From: Salvia splendens
Taxonomy: Eukaryota > Streptophyta > Magnoliopsida > Lamiales > Lamiaceae
Length of the DNA stretch: 64,000 bases
Assembly (NCBI RefSeq): GCF_004379255.2
Contig: NC_056037.1
Location: 16,688,902 to 16,752,901, forward strand
Direction of reading: 5' to 3'
How positions within the stretch are numbered: position 1 is the stretch's first letter; the number at the start of each line of letters is the position of its first letter. The position numbers and the translations under genes were made by a program. Shown here in pieces: positions 22,121-33,456 of the stretch. Under the pieces are notes generated by a model. The model saw only the letters and a list, made by a program, of their open reading frames with translations. It ran no database searches and was not told the origin of the DNA.

Positions 22121-23784
22121 ATGGAGAATGAGGTGGTCCGAGTGTTGGTCCCTGATCAGGAGCAGCAGGGGCAGTGGCAGGGGCAGGGTGGATGGCATCG
22201 GCCTACATTAGCATTGACTAGCCCTAAAAAAAACCTCATTGCGCAGTTTCTTCTACAGCGAAGTACGACTGGAGTGCTGCCAAGAGGTTCTTGTGCAGAG
22301 GCTGCCAAAAAATTCAACATCCACAAAAGGACAGCAAAGAGAATATGGCACATCAGTAAGCATCAGATAGACAGAGGGGAACCTGTCATGATGCAAGGCA
22401 AAGTAACAGGTTATCAACACAAAGATAAACTCATGTTAGATGAAGACAAGTTTAGAAACCTGTCCATACTTGAGAGATCAACCATAAGGAAGGTTGCTTC
22501 TAAGATGGAAGTAAGCAAGACAACAATTGGTAGATTTCTTAAGAGTAATCAATTGAAACCTCATACAAGTGCTATCAAGCCTACACTTACTGAAACCAAC
22601 AAAATTGCAAGGATGAAATGGTGTCTTTCTCATATTCAGCCAACACTCGCTGAAGGTAAACTTCTTTACCATTCAATGCACAACATGGTTCATATTGACG
22701 AGAAATGGTTCTACATGACAAAGACATCAGATAGATACTACCTGTTGCCGGAAGAAGATGTGCCATACAGGTCATGTAAGTCCAAGAGATTCATCACTAA
22801 AGTGATGTTCATGGCTGCTGTGAGTAGGCCACTTTGTGGGCCTGATGGAGACATCATATTTGATGGTAAAATAGGGTTATTCCCATTCACAGAACAGATA
22901 CCGGCCCAAAGAAGTTCAAAGAACAGGCCAAAAGGGACAATGTAGACAAAGCCTATTCAATCAATTACCAAGGAAGTCATGAAAACTTGTCTCCTAAACC
23001 AGGTATGCCACTTTTTATGTCAATAAAGCTATCAGATAGTATTCATATCATCATGTAGTCACATACACATATCATTGCCAGATTATACCAGCAATCAAGG
23101 CCAAATGGCCAAAGCCTGTTCAATCAATTACCAAGGAAGTCATGAAAACTTGTCTCCTAAACCAGGTATGCCACTTTTTATGTCAATAAAGCTATCAGAT
23201 AGTATTCATATCATCATGTAGTCACATACACATATCATTGCCAGATTATACCAGCAATCAAGGCCAAATGGCCAGCCAATGCAAGCAAGAAGATATTCAT
23301 ACAACAAGATAATGTCAAACCTCACCTTAGAGCTGCTGATCAACTATTTGAGACACTTGCTAGTACTGATGGATTTGAATTCCATCTAATTAGCCAACCA
23401 CCCAACTCCCCAGACACAAATGTGTTAGACCTTGGGTATTTCAGGGCAATACAGTCACTACAAGATGACAAGATGGCCACAAGTATAGATGATTTGCTTA
23501 GGAATGTGTTTACCTCATTTGAAGAACTCTCACCACAGACTCTGAATAGAGTATTCATCACATTGCAAAGCTGTTTGACAACAATATTACAAGTGCATGG
23601 GAAGAATGACTACAAGATCCCTCATATGAACAAGGACAGATTGCAAAGAACAGAGGGACTGCCTTTACAACTTCAGGTTGAAGAAGCTTTGGTGAGAGAG
23701 AGCTTGGAGTATCTAAAGCTGCCTGAAAACAACATTGGGGACACATATGACATAGGGCGGCTTAACCATGCTTTAGGGTACTAG
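22121..23784 (+). pseudogene. Mariner-like transposase, DD39D, with a nonsense codon
   Basis: The first 274 codons are open: a helix-turn-helix region (FNIHKRTAKRIWH; later VSKTTIGRFL) and the first catalytic Asp (D193 in HIDEKWF). An in-frame TAG follows at 22943-22945; reading continues in the same frame beyond it. A GT-AG intron then joins CLLNQ to the next exon. That exon holds the second Asp (23308-23310, in FIQQDNVKPH) and the third (23428-23430, in NVLDLGYF), 39 residues apart, the plant DD39D signature. The stop is at 23784. The exon-intron block is present twice in tandem (22948-23273), which complicates splicing. The protein would normally cut and paste the element at TA. The TAG suggests this copy no longer makes active enzyme. 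Confidence 0.88.
22948..23273 (+). repeat. 163-bp tandem duplication of an exon-intron block
   Basis: Copies 22948-23110 and 23111-23273 differ at one visible base (gcctatt against gcctgtt). Each holds the end of one transposase exon, a full intron (gtatgcc ... ttgccag) and the start of the next exon. The near identity suggests a recent event. Confidence 0.92.
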
Positions 23785-23940
23785 ACATAAGTTAGGGACT
23801 GGAGTTTACAGTGTAAGCACCAACATATGTTGGTGTTTAAGATGTAAACTCTTTTTTTGTGCATAGGCAGCATTTTTTGTTAATGCCATCAGAAAAGTTT
23901 CATCACATGGCATCAGCCTCCAAACCCTTTATAACATATA

Positions 23941-24119
23941 AACATGGACCAACATCACATTAAAATCAGCCTCCAAACCATCAACATAGGGGTGACTCAA
24001 AATCACATAAACATGGACCAACATCACATTAAAATCAGCCTCCAAACCATCAACATAGGGGTGGCTCAAAATCACATAAACATTGACCAATATTACATTA
24101 ACATTGAGCAATGCACATA
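23941..24119. repeat. 69-bp tandem repeat in the mariner element
   Basis: Copies start at 23941 and 24010, with a partial third from 24079 (aacatggaccaacatcacat and variants). It lies between the convergent ends of the transposase and the second ORF. Confidence 0.88.
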
Positions 24120-24238
24120 AGCATAGATTACATCAGAAAGCCTCCAAACCCTAAAAGGGGGTTGCTCTGAATTAGAAAGAAACTCACAAATCAGAAGATA
24201 TCCTTCATGCAAGGAAACATGATTAATAGCATAGCTTT

Positions 24239-24823
24239 TTAATTGTCGGTGTACTCTCTATTTGGCTCAATCGCCGGCTGCATAGCTCCTTCCTCGATGT
24301 CATCCAAACCAAGACAAGGTGATTCGCTTTCCAGCAAATTCACAGAACGTGAAGGCAGATTGGTCCAAGATCCGTCAAAGGGGGCAAACGGAGCTTGAGT
24401 TTCAGATCCGTCGAGACCCTTACCCGGATCTTCAGTTTCAGATCCGGAGGTTAATGGGGACGGAGGTAGACTGTCAGAAACGTAGAAGCCCTCGGACGGA
24501 GGCTGAGTTTGAGAGCCATCGAAACACTTAACCGGCGATTCGATTTCAGATCCGACTTCAAATGGGGACGGATCTAGGGTTTCAGAACCGTAGAATCCCT
24601 CGGACGGAGCTTCAGTTTCAGATCCGTAAAGGACCAGATCGGGAGGTGTCGGCCCTTCAGCCCCGTCGTCGCCTATGAACGGTGGAACACCGTGAACCAC
24701 CGACCGACGACAACTTGCGTCGTAATCTACCCAGTCCGACGGTGTTTCAGGCATGACGGTGCCCATCGCGTCGGAGGGAGGTGGACGGGGAGACTGATTG
24801 AGGCAGAGGGGGAAAGGATTCAT
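24239..24823 (-). CDS. Second ORF of the mariner element, repeat-containing, function unknown
   Basis: An uninterrupted frame of 194 residues lies on the strand opposite to the transposase, ending tail to tail with it and wholly inside the element's TA-flanked ends. The protein is acidic and rich in Ser, Glu, Pro and Gly. Residues about 65-160 are built of degenerate units of roughly 20 residues with the pattern GSETEAPSEGFY / GSEIESPVKCFDGSQT. There is no signal peptide, membrane segment or domain that I recognise. Its putative promoter would lie in 24824-25069, with a purine-rich (gagagagag) leader. Mariner elements normally encode only the transposase, so this is either a captured host gene fragment or an accessory gene. 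Absence of stops in 194 codons, in an element whose transposase is broken, is notable. Confidence 0.5.
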   Translation of the reverse strand: MNPFPLCLNQSPRPPPSDAMGTVMPETPSDWVDYDASCRRSVVHGVPPFIGDDGAEGPTPPDLVLYGSETEAPSEGFYGSETLDPSPFEVGSEIESPVKCFDGSQTQPPSEGFYVSDSLPPSPLTSGSETEDPGKGLDGSETQAPFAPFDGSWTNLPSRSVNLLESESPCLGLDDIEEGAMQPAIEPNREYTDN

Positions 24824-25151
24824 GAGTGAGAGGGCATACAGTGAGAGAGAGAGTCGAGAGTGCGTAAGATGAATCGAGAATTAGGGTTGACTGCAAACCC
24901 TAATGGGTTTGCAATTTTTTTTTAAGTGTAAATAATGGCATTCTCAGTAAATTTGCTAAACATTAAGGGTGATTTTGATGTCCTAAAATGGTAAGTGGGT
25001 AGAGTGACTCTTATTGGGGGACATCCCGAAAAGGAAATTAGCGACTCTTATTCGGGGACGGAGGAAGTATAAAATTTCGTCATCCGATCCTCGTCGGAAC
25101 ATATGCAATTGAGATCTGGTTAGAATCCTTATCAAATTACCTTTAATTTGA

Positions 25152-25345
25152 TACTCCCTCCATCTCACAATAATTGTCACTTTTATTGTGGGCACGAGTT
25201 TTAATAAATGTAATGAAAAGTTGGTTGAAAAAGTTAGTGGAACGTTGGAACCTACTTACCATTTATGGTAAAAATGAAGTGTGACAATTATTGTGGGACG
25301 GACCGAAATGGAAAATAGTGATAATTATTATGGGCAGATGGAGTA
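25152..25345. mobile_element. Stowaway-like MITE
   Basis: It starts tactccctccatctcacaat and ends tattatgggcagatggagta, with TA flanks. 'gttggttgaaaaagttagtgg' in the middle is shared with the MITE at 2712. It lies only 82 bp from the right end of the mariner element, whose termini it resembles. Confidence 0.85.
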
Positions 25346-25929
25346 TATTTTTTACGAAAAAATAATTTAAATCGAGAGAGTTACGTAGTGATTAATACAA
25401 ACATATATTAGAATTGACATTAATATCCTTAAGTTTATTTAATAATTTTTTTAGTTTAAAGATCTCCTAATCTAATAGCTTAAATTTAGTCTTAATTTGT
25501 GATTTAGTTAGCAATTGATTATAAGCATAGTATAAGACCATATATTGAGAAATTATGTATTCAATGCGATGCAGCTTAACAAAGCTTCATACACCAATAA
25601 ATTGGGCTCAGGTCCATTTCTGATGAGAAAGAAGATGTGTAAATTCAGATATCAAGTTATGTCTCTCCCACCTCTTTGAATGCACAAGCACTATATAATT
25701 ACGTCAAAAGTACTACTATTTAATATTGCAGCAAAAGTACTATTTAATATTAAAACTAATACTACATTGCATAATTCAAAATCATGCAAACTAAACTATA
25801 AAATAAAAATATATATCCCTCCGTTTTTTTAAAATAAAAATTCTTTTTTTATTCTATTTTCTAAATTAGAAATTCTTATTTTAGAAAATGAATCTCACCT
25901 TCCATTAATACTTATTAAGCTTAAGTAAC

Positions 25930-26285
25930 TAATTTATTTAGTTTCTTTGTCATCATCTTGTTCTAGATTTTAGGAATCATGTGCAGAGTGGTATAGACGT
26001 ATAGTAATAGATTTAATATCAATTGTCCATTTTATATTAGTGGATTATATAGGAAGAGAGATAAAGAGTTTTTGGGATTTTGTTAAGCAATCTGCCTATA
26101 AATAAATTGTACTTGGAAGTTTCAATACACACTGATTGTTTTATAGATAAAGAGTTTTTGGGATTTTGTTAAGCAATCTGCCTATAAATAAATTGTACTT
26201 GGAAGTTTCAATACACACTGATTGTTTTATAAATTGTACTTGGAAGTTTCAATACACACTGATTGTTTTGTCAATAAAAGACGTC
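25930..26285 (+). repeat. Copia-type LTR remnant with 86-bp tandem copies
   Basis: The block resembles 27520-27715 in order of phrases (ttgttctagattttaggaat; ttttatattag; attttgttaagcaatctgcc; tataaataaattgtactt). This suggests that both are LTR pieces flanking the decayed copia body. Inside, an 86-bp unit starting agataaagag repeats at 26059 and 26145, and a partial third follows from about 26231. A TATA-like tataaataa lies in each unit. Confidence 0.6.
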
Positions 26286-26287
26286 TG

Positions 26288-26533
26288 TTATTAAATATCT
26301 CATTTTTTTTTCATACCCCAATAAATGTCTCATTTCACTTTTACTATATTTAGCAAGTAGATCGCACATTCCACTAACTCACCTCACTCACATTTTATTA
26401 TAAAATCAATATATCAAAGTAGGACCTACATCCCACTGACTTTTTCTATATCTTTGTTTTACATATAGTCAAACAATTTCTCAAAATTCGAGGCGGTCGA
26501 AAATGGGACATTTATTTATGAACGAAGGGAATA
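26288..26533. mobile_element. Degenerate Stowaway-like MITE
   Basis: The left side 'tctcatttttttttcatacc' and right side 'gggacatttatttatgaacgaaggga' pair imperfectly. The middle (ccactaactcacctcactc; gtcaaacaatttctc) is of the usual type. Confidence 0.5.
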
Positions 26534-27435
26534 TGACTAAACCTATGGAACCAAATCTCAAGTTGAAGAAAGATAAAGGAAAGCCATTAACAGGTGCTAT
26601 GAAGTTTCGACAACTTGTTGGGAGTTTAATTTACTTGACTATCACAAAGTAAATTTTTCATACTCATTGGAGTTGTTGCTCAATTTATACAAAACCCAAT
26701 GATTCATCATTTAGATGCTGCAAGGGTATTTATGATATGTGAAAGGAACTTTAAGTCATAGGCTCATGTACTAGAGTAGTAATGAGTTCTTGTTGAGAGG
26801 GTTTGCTCCTGTATGAGAGTAGTAATGATTTCTTGTTGAGAGGGTTTGTAGATGCCGATTAGGATTTAGACCCCAAACCCTAAAATCCAAGGATTCATCA
26901 TTTGGATGTTGCAAGAGTCTTTACGATATGTGAAAGGAACTTTAAGTCCTGGGCTCCTATACAAGTGTAGAATAACTTCTTGTAGAGTGGGTTTGTAGAT
27001 GCCGATTTGGATGGAGACTCTAATGATTATCGGTCAACCTCAGGATACTGTATAGATATTGGACCAGCTGAAGTTTCGTGGTGATAAAAGAAGCAAGATA
27101 TTGCAGCCTTGCCAAGTAGTGAAGAAGAATATGTTGCAACAACCGTGGCTGCACAAAAATGCATTTGGCTGAAGAGATTAATTGGAGATATACTGAACAT
27201 AGCAGACTATTCTGTGCAAATCAAGTGTGACAATGAAAGTGCAATAAAGCTTGCTTTAAACCCACTTTTTTAATGCTCGAATGAAAGCATATTGAAGTCT
27301 GACATCATTTAATCTGTGAGAAAAATCTGAATCAAGAGATCGAGCAAGATGGAGTTTCCACCGGCGATCAAGTGGTTGATATTCTCACAAAGGCCTTGGC
27401 AACATCTAAGTTTGAACTTTTTCTTGCCTTATGTG
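26534..27435 (+). pseudogene. Decayed Ty1/copia RT-RNase H fragment
   Basis: In shifting frames the translation gives phrases of the C-terminal copia polyprotein: KFRQLVGSLIYLTITK, then a vestige of the HLDAA..LRYVKGT region, FVDADLDGDS, GYCIDIGPAEVSW, AALPSSEEEYVA, AAQKCIWLKRLI and DQVVDILTKALA. These are the RNase H domain and the last part of pol. Frameshifts and stops break the frame throughout, and one segment of about 180 bp (26700-26860 and 26885-27005) is duplicated. It cannot encode a working protein. Confidence 0.75.
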
Positions 27436-27519
27436 TTTTTAATTGGAAGTTTGGACTAAGAAGAAGTGTCAAGATTAGGGCTAAACTTTATAAACCACTA
27501 ACACATTTTATGTTAGTGG

Positions 27520-27715
27520 CTGATTTATTTTGTTTCATATTATCATTTTGTTCTAAATTTTAGAAATCATTGTGTGATTTAGCAATTGAATTAATTTCAG
27601 TAGCTTATTTTATATTAGGAAGAATGCTGGAGGGTTATTTTTAGGAATTTGTTGAGCAGTTTGTCTTTAAATAAGTTGTACTCATACTTTATCACACCTT
27701 GATTAGTGTTGGGTT
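27520..27715 (+). repeat. Second copia-type LTR remnant
   Basis: Matches 25930-26285 in phrase order (see there), and directly follows the end of the decayed copia pol, as a 3' LTR should. Confidence 0.5.
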
Positions 27716-28260
27716 TACAACGGAAGATCTATTTTAGATGATCGTTTGATTTACATCTACATATGTAGAGAAAGCTAGCATGCTCGAAAATCATAAACAT
27801 GATGAACACATGCATATAATTGATACATACAATCATGCAATTAAACATATAATTTCATAATAAATCAATTAATGCAATAAGATACAAAGCGTACCATAGA
27901 ATTTAGGACTGAATTCAATTACCACTTTAATTCTGTCGTTTGAACTTGATCTCAACCACGAATCTTCTGATCTGTTCACTTAACTCAGAATTGATCTTCA
28001 TGTGGGCAAAGCTCGTCAGTTCCACAAGATCCATACAAGAATTGAAGACAGAAGAACTCATTAGGGATAAACCTAATTTTCGAAAATCTCAAGAGTGAGA
28101 GAGAGAGGCGTGATTATGAGCTGACTACTTCTCAATGTTTTGGGCTTGTCCCCTTTTTATATTAGGTTGTTTGTTTGGCCAAATCAGAGATGTATGGATG
28201 ATTGGACGTGGGCCACAATTTAGCTTACCAATTAAATCAATTCATAATTTAAAATAAGCC
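27716..28260 (-). repeat. Possible solo LTR of another copia element, reverse orientation
   Basis: On the minus strand the sequence ends 'cttccgttgtaaacccaaca', similar in style to the end of the copia LTR at 39950-39966 (cttccgctgtgcaagg). It contains a cttttt-rich leader and 'gagtgagagagagaggcgtg' patches. No coding region. Confidence 0.4.
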
Positions 28261-28294
28261 AAAACTTAAATATTATTTTCATTTACTGAAGATA

Positions 28295-28478
28295 TACTCT
28301 ATTCGTCCTAAAAAAATATGCACTTTAGATTCGACACGAGTTCTAATGAAAATTTGATAAAGTAAAAATAAGGTAGAGAGAAAAAGTACTCCATTAAAGT
28401 ATTGTTAATGGAGAACTGATCTCACCTTATTAGAGAGAAAATAGTTTCCAAATTAGAAAGTACGGGGGACGAACAAAA
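28295..28478. mobile_element. Stowaway-like MITE
   Basis: The left end is tatactctattcgtcctaaa and the right end agtacgggggacgaac, somewhat eroded. The interior is the reverse complement of the MITE at 4111-4333 (cgacacgagttctaatg; taatggagaactgatctcac). Confidence 0.6.
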
Positions 28479-28737
28479 TCATAATTTGGGACTTCTTCTT
28501 TAATTATATCATTTCCCGTATTGAAAATAGAAATATCCATTAATTAATATTCAAGTCTGCTATATGACTTATACTATTAATTGAAAGAAAATTTCAAAGC
28601 GAAATAAAAATGTATTATCAAAAGTGGAAGAAAACTTTAATTTTATATGCATAAAAAATAAATTTTATATGTATAAAAATTATCAATAATTTTGTTAAAA
28701 ATATAATGGTTGGACACTAGAGTATTTATTCTACTAA

Positions 28738-29070
28738 TCTACCCCTTGCTCGTTCTCCACCGCCACCGGTTGCCGCCGCAGTGATCGTCGTCTGCGTGAT
28801 CGCCGCCGTCTGAATCTGATTTTCGCTTCTACCATCCTCAATAGCCGCCGCCCGCCGCCGCCGTCGCTATTGAAGGTTAATTTGCTTCCATCTTCCCCAC
28901 TTCCTAAAGCCCTAAATGTGAGCCTTAATTAATTTTCATCTTCAAAGCACTACCGAACTTCACAAATATGCAGCTTGTGATTGATTTTCACATGATTTAT
29001 TTATTAATATTTTAATTTCCTAGAAGCTTCATTGTTGCTCCTTCATTGAATTTCAGAAAACGGAGGGAAG
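28738..29070 (+). other. 5' leader of the TFB4 gene with an intron
   Basis: A GC-rich, CGCCGCC-repeat leader ends cgctattgaag at about 28876, followed by a donor (gttaat). An acceptor (tttcag) at 29056 precedes a short stretch and the ATG at 29071. A 5'-UTR intron of about 180 bp is therefore likely. Confidence 0.5.
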
Positions 29071-32000
29071 ATGACTCCTGTCTCATCCAAGCTTTATGCA
29101 GGTCCTCTTTTCTTCTATCTGTGTATCAGGAAATCATTCGCATTGTTTATGAAGTATGCATTCAGTTTTCATGTTCTTATCTGACCTTATTGTGATAAGC
29201 AAATTTGGATTTTGCAGATGATGTGAGTCTGTTAATGGTGCTAATTGACACGAACCCATTCTTTTGGAACTCGGCTCAATCCACGCTACCCTTCTCCAAG
29301 TTCTTGACTCATGTAATTTCCTTTACCGAGTGTAGTTTCATCACTTCATGTAAACAACATCATGGTTTGTGCTTTATATGCAAATTTGATATATGAATGG
29401 AGTTTTCTTTGCAGCATTCTTGAATTCTATATTTATAGTTCAATAGGTAAAGCAGGTAATGGGATATTTTTCTATGCAGGTACTTGCATTTTTGAATTCT
29501 ATACTTCTGCTGAATCAGATGAATCAAGTGGTTGTCATTGCAGCTGGTTATAATTCTTGTGGTTACATATTTGATTCATCAGACCCACAGAACCAAAATA
29601 AACGGGCAGAGGATTTACTGCATAAATTGGAGGAATTTGTGGACAATGACCAGGAACTCTGTCGTGAAGAGTCTGTGGATGGCCCAGGGTTCTCACTGCT
29701 ATCTGGTTCCCTCTCAATGGCGCTTTGCTGTATCCTATTCTTCCTTTTCATTGATAGCGATGCATGGATGTTCAGCTCAATTATGCTAATGTTCTCTTGT
29801 AGTGGTTGTCTATTTTAATATTGTATTATTTGATTCCCATGACTTTGAGACCAAATAGATATTCAGAGGGTCTTTCGAACAGTGCCACTTCATCCTCAGC
29901 CACGGGTAAGTGTACGGTGGAGTAGCTACTGAAGACATATTGCATTATTAATTGGGAAGAATAGAATAATAAAAAATTGATGAAGTAATAAGACTTTAGC
30001 TTTTGTTTCGCTCTGATGCAAATTTTCTTACTCCACTAAAAATCAAGATTAATCGTTCAAACTCCAGTTGGACTAGATATAAGGTGCGCTGAGAATCTTG
30101 ACAGCAAAGTCACATTTCACCCTGTAGTAACTTCTCCCTGTCCAATGCCTCACATCCCTTATCCTTCCTCAACCTAACCAGTCGCTGAATGCCTTGTAAA
30201 TACACCAGCATTAGTTCTTTGAATGATTTATGTTTGCACTAGTCCTTTTTTCTTAACTAAGATCTTGTATTCATTTCCTAGTTTTGTCAAATCTTACATA
30301 ATTTCTAAAGTCTAAGTAAATATACTATTGCAGATATTATGCTTACATGGATCTCCAGATGGACCTGGACAGTATGTACTTATTTTTTCCTTCATGAATC
30401 TAAAAAGAGTACTTTTGCCTTAGTTAGTCCCCCGTGCTGACTCTTTGTTCCCTGCAGATATGTAGCTATCATGAATTCAATTTTCTCTGCTCAGCGATCA
30501 ATGGTACGTTTTCTATTCTCAGTTTTCGTTTAATAAATCCATTCTTAATTTAATCAACATGTAATCAAGTAATAAAGAAATTTCTTTTGCTTGCTATATG
30601 AAGAGAAAAAGAAGCAAATTGTATTTGGACCTTTTGTATATTCTGTGTATTTTTGTCATCTTCCATGGGCTTACTATGGATCCTGTGAATCCATCTGTCT
30701 CTCTATGGTTATCGTATTGCTTGGTGATGAAAATCAAGGCAAACTACAGGTTGACTGCGTCAATATCTCATGTTTTTTTAACAGAAAAACCTACCGCCAT
30801 TACTTTTCATATTCTTGGCCATAAGGAACAATCTTACATCATTAGTATTGAGCATAACGTTGAATTTGATGTAGAAGCTTCATCAGTCCCATGAAATATG
30901 GATGCTATTGATACCTAAATCATGGTAGTGTAGAAATTCTGTATCATATGGTATTCTTTTAAGTAATATACTTGCACGATGGCAGTAAGTTTACCTAAGA
31001 ATTTAAAAAAGCACAAGAGTGGGGTTATTCTTATGCTCTTTTTGCCAAACCCTTGGATGGGGTTTCCTAACAGAAGTTCTCATCGATGCTGATTGAAAAA
31101 ACTATACAAGCCTATTACCTTAGGTACATGTTTGAGATAGATAAAAGGAAACCAGCCTAATTAAGGAATGTATGATCAGAAGTACAAATATTAAGTATCA
31201 TAAGCTATCCATCATTCCTTTATTCATCTCTGCACATTGGCCTTGATTTTCATCACCCAACAATGCAATAACCAAAAATATCTCTTAGATCATTGGCCAA
31301 TTTTCTCTACATCTATCCCTGTTTCAGGTTCCTATAGATTCATGCGTGCTGGGAGCTCAACACTCTGCTTTCCTGCAGCAGGTAGCGTATCCATTAGATG
31401 ATATCAATTTATTTATTAACTTATGTAATTATAAAATAACAATGCTGAGCTTCTCTTTTTTGCATTTTGGTAATAACGTGCATAATTTTCGACAGGCTTC
31501 TTATATAACTGGTGGTGTATATCTGAAGCCGCAGATATTCGACGGCCTGTTTCAGTATCTTTCGGTAATTACATTTCCATATTGGCATATGTGAAAATAA
31601 TAAACACACTAGTACCTTGATATGTTCTTGTTGTCGGAAATAAAATTCTCTAGCTTGGATTTTTTTAGTTGGCTGGAGTAAGAAAAATCTAACTCTGACT
31701 GCAATGTTTATGTTGACCAATTTGCTGATTGTAAGATCTGTGGAATTCAAGAATAGATTTGCAGGCTCCAGATGTTTTCTTCCATATTCTTAAACTAACT
31801 AAAGTGAGATTTTTGTCACATGCAGACTGTGTTTGCTACTGATTTGCATTCTCGTTACTTTTTACAACTTCCTAAGCCTGCTGGAGTAGACTTTCGTGCA
31901 TCGTAAGTTACTTTATGTCTTGTACATATAATTTTCATCTTTCATAGTCTATTTTTCCTTATATCCATCTCCAGGGATGTTAGCTAAAACCCACTCCTCG

Positions 32001-32711
32001 TGTTACTTTCTTGGTTTTCCATATGCCGTATGGAAACTGCCCATGATAAAGTATGCAAATTTATATTTTGGTTTTCCTTAATAGAAGCTCCTATCTAGAA
32101 TCTTCGGTCCTTGTATCTCTTGCATCCATGTTGTTCATTAGATTAATTTCTGAAGGCCGTTCGTTTACTGGTAGATACTATTACTCATGCAGAGCTGAAC
32201 CTTTTCTCAACCAGAGATATGACCTAATTATCCTATCAATGTGCAGGTGTTTCTGCCACAAAAACACAATTGATATGGGCTACATTTGTTCGGTTTGTTT
32301 ATCTATATTCTGCAAGCATCAGAAGAAATGTTCAACCTGCGGGTGAGTTGCAGCTTTGTCATTTATATAAACCTTTTACAATTCCATTGTCTATATGTAG
32401 AAGCTACTAATTTCCTTCGATGGCATTACTATCACTTCGTACTCATGTGTGCTAATTCATATAACCATCTGTCTAGTTCGGTGAACCATCAAAAGGGCTA
32501 TATTTAGGCCATGTTTGCTCTCAGTTTATAGGGCAACTCAATAGATAAGTCATCTGCCTAATGCCCTAATACAAGAGGGGGAGATCTATGGCTGTATGAT
32601 GTGTCTTAATATGATTCTCATTGATGATGCAGATCTGTGTTCGGTCAGGCCCAAACACAGAACTCCTCGACAACACCGGACAGGAAGATGAAGATGCCGG
32701 TTGACGGTTAG
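29071..32711 (+). CDS. TFB4: TFIIH subunit TFB4/p34 (11 coding exons)
   Basis: TFB4 (human GTF2H3/p34) is a core subunit of TFIIH, the nuclear complex that opens promoters for RNA polymerase II and unwinds DNA in nucleotide excision repair; it binds the p44 subunit. Exons: 29071-29101, 29218-29312, 29480-29729, 29859-29905, 30334-30371, 30458-30503, 31328-31381, 31496-31564, 31826-31902, 32247-32342, 32633-32711. All introns are GT-AG and the frame is kept, giving 293 residues, the usual size. The N-terminal part is the von Willebrand A-like fold ([14 protein letters not shown] ... [20 protein letters not shown]; later [45 protein letters not shown]). The C-terminal part is a Cys-rich zinc-binding module ([28 protein letters not shown]). 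No break is seen; single-copy essential genes like this are usually well kept. Confidence 0.94.
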
Positions 32712-33456
32712 GTTCCCAGCTGCTTCGAGACTCGGTTTCTAGTGTATACTACTAGTATTTCCATTGAGTTGTTGGCCTCAATGTTTTTTATGGTTATTGC
32801 TATCATAATCTACTGTAGCTTTGTTTAATATTTCTAATTTCCTAATAGATTCCCCGTAACCCTAAGTATAATCAATGCTAACCTTAGTAGCTTATGCCCC
32901 CACTGCACATTTTAAAAAGCAAAGTCATTGATGATTACTTGGATGTTTCACTTTTTTTTCAAGCTTGTCAAAAGTAATTATACTACCAGATTTGTAACTT
33001 CAGCTATTGAAATCAAGCATACCACTATATAGATCTTTGCCAAACAATCTGAAAAATTATCCTCACAAAATGTTTTTTAAATCTAGTAGTAACTATTTAT
33101 TTTTCACAAAGTATTGATGTGTTCATGAAGTGACTGTAGATGAGCTCACTTGAAAATCTAACCTAAATAAGCTTAGTTGAACTTAAAAATGCATTATTGA
33201 ATTGATATGGATGAAAGTTATTTTTTTTTAAATTTAAATCACGTGAAACATTTAAGGGAAGATCCCAAGTATAGAATTTATCTTTCGTTCAAGAGGATTT
33301 AAGAAGCCAATAATACAAATATGAATGATGCTTTAAATCTGCATCAACTATACATTATTTTCATAAGGTTCGTTACAGTGATTTTAGGAATGTCGGCAAG
33401 TAAAGGAGGGAGCTTGAATTCTGAGAAGATACATACATGTGCACGCACTTACAGTT
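32712..33456. other. 3' UTRs of two convergent genes
   Basis: TFB4 (+) and thioredoxin m (-) end toward each other. The space between is AT-rich and holds no further gene or repeat that I recognise. Confidence 0.35.

Larger units (their letters stand above)
21557..25069 (+). mobile_element. Full-length plant mariner-like element (about 3.5 kb)
   Basis: The element is bounded by TA on both sides (21557-21558, 25068-25069). The left end is cttcctccgtctccgattaa and the right end, read inward, cttcctccgtccccgaataa; the 28-bp termini (TA included) differ at two bases. These resemble Stowaway termini, as expected, because Stowaway MITEs are moved by such elements. Inside are a TATA box (tataaata at 22015-22022), a broken DD39D transposase (22121-23784) and, on the other strand, a convergent ORF (24239-24823). 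The total length fits complete plant mariners such as Soymar. Confidence 0.87.

Noticed and set aside
23929..24111. A repetitive Val/Leu-rich minus-strand frame
   Set aside because: It is the translation of the 69-bp tandem repeat, without start context or conservation evidence.
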